Of a DNA stretch of 64,000 nt, positions 23,404 through 36,523 are shown one piece after another. The notes under the pieces are model-generated. The model was not told the DNA's origin, searched no databases, and saw only the letters and a list, made by a program, of their open reading frames with translations. The stretch is from the NCBI GenBank assembly GCA_036346205.1, contig JARFJB010002142.1, forward strand, positions 670,397-734,396, written 5' to 3'. Every line of letters begins with the position of its first letter. The first letter of the stretch is position 1. Source of the stretch: Vesta saturnalis. Its lineage: Eukaryota; Arthropoda; Insecta; Coleoptera; Lampyridae. A program made the position numbers and the translations under genes.

Positions 23404-23413
23404 ACCCCCTCCT
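23404..23413 (-). promoter_or_regulatory. Gypsy polypurine tract and 3' LTR start
   Basis: In minus sense AGGAGGGGG is followed at once by TG, the normal arrangement for plus-strand priming at the 3' LTR. Confidence 0.55.
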
Positions 23414-24856
23414 AAAATTTGGACTCGGAAATCACCAAAGCGGAGATTCCAAACACTAAGCTAATAAATGAAATTAATAAAATTAAAAAAAATACAAAAT
23501 GTTAAGCTAATTAAAATATAAGCAATATTGAAAAAATAACAAGAAAATGTACGAAAAAGTACGGAAAATGTGGTGATGTCGGTCAGGAAAGACCCCTCGC
23601 AACACCAAAAAAGCTAATGACGCGCTACCACCCGCACACGCCACTAGTCGAGAATCAAGGACCCGAAACCTTAAATAAAGTAAAAAACTTTAACTGGTGG
23701 GGTTAGTGAAGCAAACCACCATCAGGAGAGCAAAATGAGTATCCGGTAAAAAAATTTGAATCTAAGAAAAAAACGAACGGAAACCGAAACCTACCATGAC
23801 CTGAAGGGACAGTGGGCAGAGAACCCGGAAACGGTCATCGTGCAACTTTATAAAAAAATCAAACGCCACTCTACTCGAGAGTATAAGAATAGACAAAAAA
23901 TCCTTCCGGACTAACAATAAATAATCGCGAGACTTGAGGTCGAGAGAGAGCGGTTCAATTACCCTACCCCGGTGGTCTCAAACCAAGCCTCCTAGGTACA
24001 TAACACAACTACCACTGTCGCGTTCGATAAGTGAGTCAAAATCGGTAAATCCAAGATACGACTATTTTCTTGGCAAATTAGCTCAGGATGCTTCGTCGTG
24101 GAGAACAAGAGAGGCCAATCTACCCTTCACGAGATTCAGGTTTCATGTTGTTCCACAGTCATCGTCCAAGACTAAACATACCCCTAACTAACACGCACGT
24201 TTTATAAATAAATCGAAATCTAGGTGAGTAGCCAAGAGAAAGATGAAGCACTCTTACGAACACAACAACCTCCTCCTAAAACTACCAAAACGTCATAATC
24301 AGGAAGTGAACTAATCGAGGTTGACACGAGGCGAACCGAAGCCCTCAAGCACCGTCCAAGAATAGTAACACTACACAAATCAGGAAAAATAAAATAATTA
24401 AATCAATCAAAAAATAAAAATGTATAGAAGCATTACTAGTTTTCTTATCCATGGTTATGAGTTTTACACGTCAAATTAACGATCAGAGGTAAACTCAAAA
24501 TAGTTATCTTCAATTTTACTATTGTAACAATAGCAAATTGTAAATCCAATAAAGGAAGATAATCTGCCTGAGAACTAATGTCCCACAAAGTCGGCAATTC
24601 AATCACACAATGGGATCTAAATATCAACCATCGTGCTAAACAAATGTACCAAAAATCATGCTAACAAATGTAAAAAAAATAATTAAGTGGTTTGCAAAGC
24701 CACAACAATATAAAAAATAAAATAATGTGCGAAATAAGCACAAAATAAAATTATTTTGAAAAGTTATCAAAATAATTAAAAAATATAAATAAGAAAACCA
24801 GAATGTAAAAATACTAAAATCGAAAAATGATTAAAAAGACTACGAAAAAATAAGAA

Positions 24857-25395
24857 CTAATGTGGTTTTAAATCCTTAATATGAAAAACACCTAAGGGTT
24901 TATTATCAATAGGGGTGGCCAATCGGTACGTAGTTGGACCTACCACCTCAATAACTTTTGCTTCAATAAATTTTGGAGCTAACTTTTGACTATAATTTTT
25001 AGTCGCAACAGATAAAGTAAAATTCTTTTCCAAACCAAATCGCCAACGTTTAATTTCAACGGACAACGTCGCAAATTGTAAGATTTTGAGTTTCTTTCGT
25101 AAGCTGCATGTAAATTTTGTTTAACATGTTTAAAAATGGGTGAAAGTTCATTTAAATCTTGAACTAATTGTTCACGGTTAGTAATAAATAAATCATCCTC
25201 TTTGAAATCCTTTAGTCGACCATAAATATCTCCAGAAATAGGAACTGTCCGACCAAACGCCAAAAAGGAAGGTGAAAATTTCGTAGACTCATGAACAGCG
25301 TTACGAATAGCATGCGCAATTTTGTGAATTTCAACATCCCAATCCTTGTGATCATCTTGAATATAAGATATAATCGCAGTACCTACTGCTACCAT
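24857..25395 (-). pseudogene. Gypsy integrase, C-terminal half
   Basis: Two overlapping frames (24979-25395 and 24857-25066) together give the end of the catalytic core (DWDVEIHKIAHAIRNAVHES, SPSFLAFGR) and the C-terminal domain (LNVGDLVWKR, YSQKLAPKF, VIEVVGPTTYRLA, HIKDLKPH). These are standard in Gypsy/Ty3 integrases, which insert the DNA copy. The frames join by a frameshift near 25030, and the DDE catalytic part upstream is missing. Confidence 0.85.
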
Positions 25396-25714
25396 TAAAT
25401 TTTAATTTTATAAACATAAACGGAACTCTTAAAAATTTATAAATATTCCCATTAATTTGGAAAAAATCTTAAGCAGGAATACTAACTGAAGTATTAATAT
25501 TGTCATTATGTGACATAAAAATAAAATAATCTAAATTTGCAATTCATTATTCATTTCAAAGTTTTCGTTAAATGGATTCAATAAATTCTAATGAATTTAA
25601 TCGTATAAATATAAAAATTCATTATCAAAAGTAATGTAATTCAAGCGTTTCAAAATTAAAATAAATGTATTAACAATTGAATGAAGTTTATCAATAACAA
25701 AGCTTAAATATGAT

Positions 25715-25905
25715 AATTGAGGTTTACAAAATTCTCATTTATCTAAATCAATATTTAACTTGGCATCATTTAGCCTTTTAAAAACTTCTTTTAAATAAAA
25801 CGTGTTCCTTGAAAGTACTTGAAAAAATAATAATATCGTCTAAATAAACAAAAACTGATTAAGATAAATCATGACCTAGAATTGGAATCCATAAATCGTT
25901 GTAAT
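25715..25905 (-). pseudogene. Gypsy reverse transcriptase fragment
   Basis: In minus sense FVYLDDIIIFS can be read, the YxDD active-site strand of Gypsy-type RT, followed after an indel by LND-KLNID-like residues. It sits upstream of the integrase, as expected, but only 320 bp away, so RNase H has been lost. Confidence 0.7.
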
Positions 25906-26392
25906 GTATCATAATCAAATATTGAATGCATTTTTTAATAATTCCACTTACATAAAATGTAATCAAAGCAATTTCTCAATTTAATTTACGTCTCTCATCT
26001 ATTGTCAACCCTTCTGCTTCATTTACAATTTAAAAAATTTTAATTCTACTAAAATAACTCATCAATATATAAAACATCCACTAAATAATTAAAATTTGTC
26101 ATCGTAAAAAATATTATATAACACAATCAATAAATTTCATTATATATATATATATATATACACATAAAAGACCAAGCGTAACACTAAATGGTAACACTCC
26201 TTAAATCTCGGTCAACTCCATAACATAATCAAAATAAACAAACAAGTGAGAATAACTAGCATTGAAACAACAGCATATCCCTTTTCCTGGCCCCAAATTG
26301 TATTAACACAAATGTAAATAAAATCTCAAATAAAGTAATTAAAATAACAAAGTAATAAATCTGAATGTAATAAAAATGTAATAAATTTCAAT

Positions 26393-26410
26393 GTCCCTGC
26401 TCGGGCGCCA
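26393..26410 (-). promoter_or_regulatory. tRNA-Lys-type primer binding site
   Basis: In minus sense TGGCGCCCGAGCAGGGAC has the form of a site complementary to the 3' end of a lysine tRNA, which primes minus-strand DNA synthesis. It lies upstream of the Gypsy RT in the right orientation. About 110 bp further in, a similar TTTGGGGCCAGG occurs, so which of the two belongs to the element is unsettled. Confidence 0.6.
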
Positions 26411-26412
26411 AA

Positions 26413-27219
26413 TTATAGCATTAATGTATAAGAAACGTCTGCTATAGTGTTCTAATATTTAATTTGCTTCTCTCAGCTGGAAAATTATTATATTCCATTA
26501 GGACTCTAAAAAATAGACAATTTGGGCCCAATGTTGTGTTTTTATGCTGCAGAATAAAGTTTCCCCTTGACTTAGTACCATACCTATGTATGTCCCAAAA
26601 ATTTTTAAGTTCTCTTGGAGGTAATCTGGCGTCAACGCATATTTTATTTTATGGATGAGTACGAGAGATTTCATCCGCCACATACATTCAATGTTAAGCC
26701 ATTCCAATGTAGTTAACGTATTAGTTATCGTTTAATATTTATTGCACCCTAGTATAATAATTGCAATATTTATATGTTAAAAAAAATATAAATGATTTTC
26801 AAGTATTAAATAAACATCATAGTTATAAAACTCGTCATGGACGTTACAAATTAGAATATAAACCACATAACTTAGAGCTGTATATAAATCTAGTCCATAT
26901 TATGTAGGGTGTTTTGTATAATAAATTACAAATTTCATTTAAAACCTGTGATAACTTTCAAGTTTTTAAAAAAATGGTACATTCAATTTTAGTCACTAAT
27001 TCATTTTATACTATTGATGCGTTTTTGGATTTTAACTTCTAATTAACATATTATTAAATTTTTTTTGTTACTATTTTATTTATTTTATGTAAGTTTTAAG
27101 TTTTAATTGATTGTTATTTTATACTCAATTTTCAATGCGTTTATTTAACAATTTTTATTAACATATCCTATATAACTGTGATCACTGGATGAATAAATTA
27201 TTATTATTATTAAAGAGGA
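26413..27219. other. AT-rich DNA with an unrecognised open stretch
   Basis: Mostly AT-rich. On the minus strand at 26465-26707 an open stretch with a DARLPPRELKNFWDIHRYG-like reading (one stop) looks more protein-like than its surroundings but was not recognised. It could be part of an LTR element's leader or gag. Confidence 0.3.
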
Positions 27220-28474
27220 TGAGCGCTTTATTTAATGTCGGTTAAAATAGTACGTTGACCTGCGTTCAGAGAATCACTTTACTAACAGAATCGGTTTATT
27301 CCTTTTTCTTATGTGTAGAAAAAGGATAGTTGCGAGTTTATTTGCAACGAAAACTTATTTTCCTTTCTAATTGAGATTCTTTTAAATCGTTTCGGGAAAA
27401 TCCTATTATATGTACAGGACGTGGTTGGAGAATAATGATTAAAGAAATTCACCATCCCTGTTTTTACATAAACTTTGATCTTTAGGTAATTTACCTGTGA
27501 CCTGTCTTTGGACATCTAGATTCACCGGGGGATTATCGAAATTGAATCAGGTTAGGTATATAGGCTTTCAGAAATATAATTCACCTAGCTGTCTCTAAGT
27601 GGTTTGTATACTCTCAGAAAGGATGAGTTCAGGATACGGATTAGAAATAACGTATTAAAATTTGACTTAACCCACGGGCGGTCTCCTCATAGTTTTAGCA
27701 AACCTGGGGGTCGGACTAATCTAACAGGATTTAACTTCTGGTGATTATATCGGTTATCTCGGTCGTTATGTGTTTGTTTCTAGTTTAATCTCCCCAATGG
27801 GTGGTCGCACCTCGGGTTAATTAACAGGAGGATAGCTCAATCTCTACAGGCCTACGCCTTAGGGACGGGTTTGGTAAACGAATCACCTCTAAAGGCATAC
27901 GCCTTAGGGGATAATCCTTCTGGACAGATCTCAATACCTTACGGGAATCACTCCCAAAAGTAAAGAGAGGCTTGTGTATTTATATGTGTGTATCCGCGGA
28001 CTAGCGCACCATGGACTGAGTATGTGTAATTAGGTGTTGTGATGTTTTATAGATATACAAGATCGTTCCATTATTCCAGCAAAGACAGAAAGGAAATCTA
28101 TCACTGCAGGCGGTGTGATAATTAATATAGAGACTCTAATACTTACCCCAAGTGAGTCTTAAACGGATGAAGCGGGCGCGGTTACCAGGTTGGTGGACTT
28201 AGGAAGAAGAGCTCGCCAAAGAGCGGGCAGGAACTAACTAATTTATTTATATATAATTCGTGGTTCTACGTGATTGGATTATTAATTATGACTATTCGCG
28301 ATCTAACGTGATTGGTTGTAAATAGTAATGATACTTTGGTGGGGTTCTTGCGCAGAAATCTTCACGATTTCTTTACTACGGACTTAATTTTTATAATGCA
28401 TCGGAGCTTCTATAAAACATGCAATTTACGAAAATTAATCTGCGAATTTACGTAATGATTTTCCTGGATCTTTA
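27220..28474 (-). mobile_element. LTR-like block, second TGTAAAG family member
   Basis: In minus sense it begins TGTAAAGATCCAGGAAAATC at 28474, the same first 13 bases as the insertion at 21176. It has two CCAATCACGT boxes, then a TATATATAAAT element about 230 bp in, as in the other copy. Short mirrored blocks (for example aggcctacgccttaggg) recall the other copy's caggctttacagcctg. The far end was not located; it may run to the primer binding site near 26410. Confidence 0.45.
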
Positions 28475-28689
28475 CACTGAATTCATCTAGTTTTAATTTC
28501 GGGATATCAAAAAAGAGAAATTTTACATTTATATTAACGGTGAAACTATTTGTAGCACTTAATTTCATTCTTATCAATATTTAATGGTGAATACTTAATT
28601 AATGGACGGTAATTAGGGTTTTTGTTAGTGGAGTAAAAAAAAAGGAAAAAACTAATCTTCACAGTCATCATTTGAGCATGGAGCAGGGT

Positions 28690-29370
28690 TTATCAGAGAA
28701 GGTAGAGAGTGTCATCTAGAATTCTGTTGGTCTGTGTATGTTCCGTAGTATGTTTCGTTCACAGGCAGCGAAGGATTTTAGGATATTGTTTTTGAGGGTG
28801 GCGTACAATGGCGGTAGTCTAGTAGTGGTCTTATGTATGTCTTGTATGTGTGTTATAGGGTTTCGCGGTGGCAGCCTCTGTCGTGTCCTCGGAGGGCTTT
28901 CAACAGATTCGCACGGTTGCGCACCTTGTCTAGAGTCTCGTTTAAGTCTTGTTCCCAGTTAAGTGTTTTGGAGAAGGTAACTTCTAAGTATACTATTGTG
29001 TGTTGGAGTTGAAGTTGTACGTCTCTTATTTTTAGGCTTATGTGTCGCGTAGATTGTCGAGTTGTCTTGTTAGGTTGAGATGTCCAAATAGTATTGTTTC
29101 TGTTTTATTAGTATTAATGGTAATACTCCACTGGTTGGCCCAGTTGGAGAATTGTTGCGAGAGAAGTCTGTTTGCGGTCTCGCTTTTCAGACTAGTCGCC
29201 CATAAGGCGGTGTGCATATATTAGGTAAAGTAGGGGGCTAAGGCTGAATCTTGTGGTACGCCTGCTGTTGGTGTGAATGGTTCAGATGTGGTTGTGCCAA
29301 TCCTGACCACAGACATGTTTGACAGAATTTGTCGAAAGCCTGCTTGATATCGATAAATACTGCTAATCAG
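28690..29370 (-). pseudogene. Jockey-like reverse transcriptase, decayed
   Basis: In minus sense the pieces are SEPFTPTAGVPQ-SALAP (motif B region), a short spacer that has lost the catalytic FADD, FSNWANQWSITINTNKTETILFGH, and then only scraps of the thumb. These resemble the RT at 3.1-4.2 kb block by block, at lower quality. Stops and indels are frequent. It ends in a (GT)n tract at about 29376-29420. About 100 bp of its 5' part are duplicated at 32234-32340 as part of a tandem duplication. Confidence 0.7.
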
Positions 29371-29381
29371 CAGTTTTGATG

Positions 29382-29419
<38 letters not shown>

Positions 29420-32233
29420 ATGTATGTTAGTATCCACGATAACTCCAGAACCAAAACACCTACGTACTTAAAATTTTGTATTTAAGCTAGTTTTCATTTC
29501 GCTTGGAGCTGTTTAGATTTTGGGAGAAACTCTGCGGCGGAGAAGGAGATTTATTAGGAGCTGTTTTTGACTTTTATCAAATATTTCTTAAACAACTGTA
29601 TATTCCAAAGATATAAAAATACCTAGATATAGACCTTAAACATATAGATTAATTATGTTCTATGCAATTGTTTGATACGACGCGTAATTAGCGGCAAAAA
29701 AATTCCTAAGGTAGAATTTAACTGTTTGTTCAAATTTTTTCAATATCTGAGTAACGATTAATTTTATAGTAAAAAGTGTAGACATATTTTTTAAAGAAAA
29801 TTTAATTTTACGTAACCAAAAGTTAATTAAACATGAATGAAAATGGTTAAACTGTATTATTGATACCTTATAAAAGTTTTGGAATTTTTTGTTTAAGTTG
29901 CACTTTATTGAAGTCGTTAGAAGCAACCCTTTCCGAGAAAAACGCATATGAAGCTGATGACGCATGTAAATTGTCAAAGTGAGTCGAAACGTATTGCAAT
30001 TTTTTTTAAGACTTTGGCAACGTAAAATATTTTTCCTGTGAAGTCTAACACACTCTCGGTATTTCCTTGTCAATATCCAAAAACCAATAACATATCAGTA
30101 TATTCTACATGGGTGTACTGTGTATTCAGGACGCAGCAAATCATCTTCGAGAGAATGAAGAAATTATGCAGAGTTAATTTTAATTTTCCGCGTCATGTAA
30201 ATTTTTTCTTATGTGAAAACGGCGGACATTTTGAACAGTTTTTATCACATATTTTTGTATTTTAGTTTTGTTTAATTTTTGTGTTTAAAATTGCTTTTGT
30301 CTTCTTTTTTATCCTTAAAAACAAGGAAGCAAAGCCATAAAAACAAGACAAATCTTTTACGTTACCAAATTCTTCAAAAAAATTTCAATACTGCAATAGC
30401 TTTCCACTCAGTTTGACAATGTAGGGGTGGATCAATAAGCCGATCCTCTGGTTATATCTCAGGAACTGTTTATTGTACAGCTTTGGGAAAACAATTTCCT
30501 TAGTAAAAACGTCCAAGGGAAATCGCTAGAAATAACTTTCGTGTTTATAGCTTTACCGCTAGAGGGCATAATCTTTATAGAAAAATTTAAAAATAATTTT
30601 TTTTTATAAAATATGTCCAGTCATACTAGGTATTAAATAAGTAAATTAGAATGATGCATAATGTCTGCATAAATTTTGTTAAATACCTTTTTCTCTATTT
30701 TGTCAAATAAAGGGTGGAGGATAGTGGGAATGTTTGTATGAATAAATCCCTATAACTTTGGTTTGGATCAACCTATTTTAACCATATTATTCTCATTCGA
30801 AAGGACGTAGATGAACCAATTACATCTACTAGAGTCACGGCAAAATCTTTTCCGTTGTGGGGGTGAAATTGTTAGAGAGAGACAAACTTAACATACCAAC
30901 TTCCATAATAACTGATAATTATAAATGTTAGTGAAATACACGTTGTTGGATTTTAGAACTGCCGAATAAATTACAATGTTGTCAGCTCTTCTGTTTAACA
31001 TAGCTTCTAATTTTGACGTTTTCCACATTTTGAGATTTTCGATTCTGTGGCTTGCATTGTTCAAAATTTGCAATTGTTAATCATCGCAAAATGATCTAAG
31101 AACTGTTAAAAGTATTGTTACTTAGTTGAGAACGAGTATTTCCATCAAAACTAATTTTCAAAATAAATGTAAACAATATAACCTATTATGTTGACGTCGA
31201 ATTTCATACGTTTGGCAACAATGTCAAGCTGACGTTTATCCCACATTGGAAAAGAGTTTCCGCGACTATATAAAACAATTGCATTTAATTTTAATTGTCG
31301 CAGATAGGAACTTGAATAAAAAAATTACAATTTGTCTATGTTACAATTTTTAAATGGAAACACCTAAGTATTGTAAATTACAACGGAAAATGATTAAATT
31401 CGTAACAAAATGACGCAAACCGCATGTCGATATCTTTTGTCTAACTCCAGATATAAGTACAAACGCGTAAACATACGTTACTAGTATTGGCTCACTCTGT
31501 ATTATAACTTCAAATAACAAAATATATAAAAAGATCACACACATTAAAACTTAATGTCCAATTAAATGTTCAAAATGTTTTCCATCATTGTCCACACAAA
31601 GGCGTAATCTATCGCGGGTAGACATAACAGCTGCTTCAACCTCAGCTATGGATACACTATTTATTGCGTTTCTAATGCGCTGTCTTGTCGCGTGGTTGGT
31701 CGGGTTTGAAATACTAACTCCTTCAATCTTCCCCATAGATAAAAGTCTAGACATGTTAAGTCTGGAGATCCAGCGGGCCATGGAAATAAATATACTTCCC
31801 TTCAATCTATTTATATGGATGTCTTAAATTCAAATAATTTCTAACTCACCTGGAAAAGTGTGCAGGGCACCCATCATGCTGAAATATCAGATCTCTTCTT
31901 GTTTGTAATGCCTTCTAATAAAATAGGCAATTGATTTTCCAAAAGTTTAAATATGTATCGCCATTTAAAGTTTCTTCAAAGAAATATGGTCCTATGATTT
32001 TCCATCAACTATACCACCAAACATTAAGACTCAACCTACCTTGAAGCTGCACTTCTTCCATCCAGTGCGGATTGTTTTCAGCCCAATAATGCATATTATG
32101 CAGATTAACACCACCCACTACTAAAGGTGGCTTCGTCTGCCCATAAAATATTTGATATGATATGCGGTTGTTCTTCCAGCATACCAACGTCAATTGCAGT
32201 AATCCAGCTTGCATCGAAATCCATTTTATGTAA
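29272..32233. repeat. Large tandem duplication, unit 1
   Basis: About 2.96 kb, repeated immediately as unit 2. Contents from left: end of the Jockey RT scrap, (GT)n tract, about 2 kb of non-coding dispersed repeat, the 'cactctgta' end box near 31503, and the C-terminal two thirds of a mariner-like transposase (minus). The joint with unit 2 is inside the transposase ('ttttatgtaa|tggttcag'). Differences from unit 2 are mostly one- to four-base indels. Confidence 0.9.
31551..32233 (-). pseudogene. Mariner-like transposase, copy 1 (truncated)
   Basis: The same protein as copy 2 but with more frameshifts. The end (NAINSVSIAEVEAAVMSTRD, KHFEHLIGH) is readable; the DDE part is split over several frames. 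Its 5' end was cut by the duplication joint at 32233. Confidence 0.8.
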
Positions 32234-35203
32234 TGGTTCAGATGTGGTTGTGCCAATCCTGACCACAGACATGTTTGACAGAATTTGTCAAAGCCTGCTT
32301 GATATCGATAAATACTGCTAATCAGCAGTTTTGATGGTGTGTGGGTGTGTGTGTGTGCGCGCGCGCGTGTGTGTATGTATGTATGTTAGTATCCACGATA
32401 ACTCCAGAACCAAAACACCTACTACTTAAAATTTTGTATTTAAGCTAGTTTTCATTTCGCTTGGAGCTGTTTAGATTTTGGGAGAAACTCTGCGGCGAGA
32501 AGGAGATTTATTAGGAGCTGTTTTTGACTTTTATCAAATATTTCTTAAACAACTGTATATTCCAAAGATATAAAAATACCTAGATATAGACCTTAAACAT
32601 ATAGATTAATTATGTTCTATGCAATTGTTTGATACGACGCGTAATTAGCGGCAAAAAAATTCCTAAGGTAGAATTTAACTGTTTGTTCAAATTTTTTCAA
32701 TATCTGAGTAACGATTAATTTTATAGTAAAAAGTGTAGACATATTTTTTAAAGAAAATTTAATTTTACGTAACCAAAAGTTAATTAAACATGAACGAAAA
32801 TGGTTAAACTGTATTATTGATACCTTATAAAAGTTTTGGAATTTTTTGTTTAAGTTGCACTTTATTGAAGTCGTTAGAAGCAACCCTTTCCGAGAAAAAC
32901 GCATATGAAGCTGATGACGCATGTAAATTGTCAAAGTGAGTCGAAACGTATTGCAATTTTTTAAGACTTTGGCAACGTAAAATATTTTTCCTGTGAAGTC
33001 TAACACACTCTCGGTATTTCCTTGTCAATATCCAAAAACCAATAACATATCAGTATATTCTACATGGGTGTACTGTGTATTCAGGACGCAGCAAATCATC
33101 TTCGAGAGAATGAAGAAATTATGCAGAGTTAATTTTAATTTTCCGCGTCATGTAAATTTTTCTTATGTGAAAACGGCGGACATTTTGAACAGTTTTTATC
33201 ACATATTTTTGTATTTTAGTTTTGTTTAATTTTTGTGTTTAAAATTGCTTTTGTCTTCTTTTTTATCCTTAAAAACAAGGAAGCAAAGCCATAAAAACAA
33301 GACAAATCTTTTACGTTACCAAATTCTTCAAAAAAATTTCAATACTGCAATAGCTTTCCACTCAGTTTGACAATGTAGTGGATCAATAAGCGATCCTCTG
33401 GTTATATCTCAGGAACTGTTTATTGTACAGCTTTGGGAAAACAATTTCCTTAGTAAATACGTCCAAGGGAAATCGCTAGAAATAACTTTCGTGTTTATAG
33501 CTTTACCGCTAGAGGGCATAATCTTTATAGAAAAATTTAAAAATAATTTTTTTTTATAAAATATGTCCAGTCATACTAGGTATTAAATAAGTAAATTAGA
33601 ATGATGCATAATGTCTGCATAAATTTTGTTAAATACCTTTTCTCTATTTTGTCAAATAAAGGTGGAGGATAGTGGGAATGTTTGTATGAATAAATCCTAT
33701 AACTTTGGTTTGGATCAACCTATTTTAACCATATTATTCTCATTCGAAAGGACGTAGATGAACCAATTACATCTACTAGAGTCACGCAAAATCTTTTCCG
33801 TTGTGGGGTGAAATTGTTAGAGAGAGACAAACTTAACATACCAACTTCCATAATAACCCTGATAATTATAAATGTTAGTGAAATACACGTTGTTGGATTG
33901 TTAGAACTGCCGAATAAATTACAATGTTGTCAGCTCTTCTGTTTACACATATTCTAATTTTGACGTTTTCCACATTTTGAGATTTTCGATTCGTGTGGCT
34001 TGCATTGTTCAAAATGTTGCAATTGTAATCATCGCAAAATGATCTAAGAACTGTTAAAAGTATTGTTACTTAGTTGAGAACAGTATTTCCATCAAAACTA
34101 ATTTTCAAAATAAATGTAAACAATATAACCTATTATGTTGACGTCGAATTTCATACGTTTGGCAACAATGTCAAGCGCTGACGTTTATCCCCACATTGGA
34201 AAAGAGTTTGCCGCGACTATATAAAACAATTGCATTTAATTTTAATTGTCGCAGATAGAGGGAACTTCGAATAAAAAAAAATTACAATTTGTCTATGTTA
34301 CAATTTTTAAATGGAAACACCTAAGTATTGTAAATTACAACGGAAAATGATTAAATTCGTAACAAAATGACGCAAACCGCATGTCGATATCTTTTGTATA
34401 ACTCCAGATATAAGTACAAACGCGTAAACATACGTTACTAGTATTGGCTCACTCTGTATTATAACTTCAAATAACAAAATATATAAAAAGATCACACACA
34501 TTAAAACTTAATGTCCAATTAAATGTTCAAAATGTTTTCCATCATTGTCCACACAAAGGCGTAATCTATCGCGGGTAGACATAACAGCTGCTTCAACCTC
34601 AGCTATGGATACACTATTTATTGCGTTTCTAATGCGCTGTCTTGTCGCGTGGTTGGTCGGGTTTGAAATACTAACTCCTTCAATCTTCCCCATAGATAAA
34701 AGTCTAGACATGTTAAGTCTGGAGATCCAGCGGGCCATGGAAATAAATATACTTCCCCTTCCAATCTATTTATATGGATGTCTTAAATTCAAATAATTTC
34801 TAACTCACCTGGAAAAGTGTGCAGGGCACCCATCATGCTGAAATATCAGATCTCTTCTTGTTTGTAATGCCTTCTAATAAAATAGGCAATTGATTTTCCA
34901 AAAAGTTTAAATATGTATCGCCATTTAAAGTTTCTTCAAAGAAATATGGTCCTATGATTTTTCCATCAACTATACCACACCAAACATTAAGACTCAACCT
35001 ACCTTGAAGCTGCACTTCTTCCATCCAGTGCGGATTGTTTTCAGCCCAATAATGCATATTATGCAGATTAACACCACCCGCACTACTAAAGGTGGCTTCG
35101 TCTGCCCATAAAATATTTGATATGATATGCGGTTGTTCTTCCAGCATACCCAACGTCCAATTGCAGTAATCCAGCCTTGCATCGAAATCCATTTTATGTA
35201 AAG
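32234..35203. repeat. Large tandem duplication, unit 2
   Basis: Second copy of the 2.96-kb unit, in the same orientation. Beyond about 35203 the sequence continues into the rest of the transposase, so unit 2 holds the original right-hand context and unit 1 is the truncated one. Confidence 0.9.
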
Positions 35204-35733
35204 CTTGGTGGAGAACTGCATGATAAGGATGCAGTCTAAAAAACATAGAAAAACAAATATTTTTAAGGAATGAATGAAATGATTAAAGTGCCATGTTGCC
35301 GTTTTTATCGCAATATGAAAATAAAACAGTTGAATCTAAAATTTAAAGAGGATTACAATTTTCAAACTTAAAGGTGCAGTTTATAATACGTATTATAAGA
35401 AACCTACCTGTTACGCTTTAAAATCTTTAGAACGGTAGTTTTTGGTATGTTTAATTCCGTAGAGATATGCCGACCACTTATATGTCGATTCTGTTGAACT
35501 AAAGAAGGAACATTGATTACATTATCTTCGGTTACACCTACACCACGTTGTTTATGACGATGAAAGCTACCAGTTTCTCTTAATCTTCTTACCTTTCTTT
35601 TAAATACTTCTTTGCCATAATGTCTCCTGTCAGGATATCTCATGCCGTATATACGTGAGGCAATAGCGGCATTTTGATTTCATTCGAGATAAACTCCAAT
35701 CGTATCATACAATTCGGCATTTGATATACTCAT
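34508..35733 (-). pseudogene. Mariner-like transposase, copy 2 (most complete)
   Basis: From an ATG at 35733: an N-terminal helix-turn-helix region (MRYPDRRHYGKEVFKRKVRR, later ISTELNIPKTTVLKILK), a 172-bp interruption with GT..AG borders (35407-35236), then LHPYHAVLHQ, the first catalytic Asp in ILWADEATFSS, NVWCGIVDGKIIGPYFF, the second Asp in FQHDGCPAHF and the third in CLDFYLWG, ending KHFEHLIGH. This is the IS630-Tc1-mariner superfamily, in the insect group with an extended N-terminal domain. Inactivating lesions are a TGA at codon 18, a frameshift before QHDG shared by all three copies, and stops after AHFSR. The interruption could be a real intron because the reading resumes exactly. 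Confidence 0.85.
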
Positions 35734-35884
35734 TATCAATTAATGTTGATTATTTACTGATATTAGTAATATTAATATCTAATTAAGAAAAGTTATATTC
35801 GAGTTATATGCTACTACTAATGCTTTATTTGCCTAATTTACAAAAAAATTTGCAAAGTACTTGCGTTTTGAAATCTACATTTTC

Positions 35885-36510
35885 CATCTCTATTTACACT
35901 TTTTACAGTCTCCCCTTTCTTTACTTCACTACACTAACTTCTTCTCTCTTTTCTCTTCTCCCCTTAACCGTCTTCTTCTGTTCCATGTTTCTTACATTCA
36001 TTCCGCTCCCCTTCCTCCTTCTTCTAGTATCTCTTAAACCGTTCTCCCGTCCTTCTTTAATTCCCTGCATTCTTGCTGCATGTGCCTCATCGACTCTATC
36101 TCTTCTCCGCACAGCCTACATTTTCTCTCTTCGTCCCTTCTCCAGTACCTGTTTCCCTTCCCTTCCCCATTCAAATATCTCGGTATCCCGTCTCCCTTAA
36201 TGTTCCTGTAGTTTACATTGTATTTTCCTTCTTTTACCTTTCCTGCTTTTGCACATCTCTATCCCTTCTAATTATGTCCTCTCTCACGTTCACTCCTTCC
36301 CTTCCTAGTCCTTCTACTTCCTTTTTTGCATATCCGTTTCTTTCGTAATATTCTTTCCTGGCTTCTTGCCCATATTCTATTCTTCCTTCTCTTATTTCTT
36401 TCCAGCATCCTTGCAGGATTTTACACTTCGTTCGTCTACTCATATCCTCTTCGTACTTTACTGCTCTATTTCCCGCCTCCACCCTTATTTTCTCTACTTG
36501 CACCTCTATA
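35885..36510 (-). pseudogene. LINE ORF2 C-terminal fragment (Lys/Glu/Arg-rich family)
   Basis: In minus sense the frame 36510-36234 reads EKIRVEAGNRAVKYEEDMSR..CKIL..CWKE, ARKEYYERNGYAKKEVEGL and RRDRDVQKQER. After frameshifts it goes on to a short Cys/His region (CRE..H). This matches the segment after the RT in LINE copies common in ants and beetles, and is probably the same family as the one at 39.6-45.7 kb. The pyrimidine-rich plus strand and its long Phe/Leu/Ser frames are the antisense shadow. RT and 3' UTR are not here. Confidence 0.7.
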
Positions 36511-36523
36511 ATGATGTACATGT

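Larger units (their letters stand above)
22620..26412 (-). mobile_element. Gypsy-type LTR retrotransposon, decayed
   Basis: In minus sense the order is a primer binding site (26410-26393), RT catalytic segment (about 25900), integrase C-terminal half (25395-24857), an A-rich stretch without clear coding (24800-23420), a polypurine tract (AGGAGGGGG, 23413-23405) and the start of a 3' LTR (TGTGTAACAACC from 23404). Gag and protease and most of RT/RNase H are absent or unreadable. The left end is uncertain; a block near 22627 ('attaacacaaatg.aaataaaat') is repeated near 26295 and may mark LTR ends. The 5' LTR was not defined. Confidence 0.65.

Noticed and set aside
23934..24191. 85-codon plus frame within the Gypsy element
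   Set aside because: Opposite to the element's coding strand, no recognisable domain.
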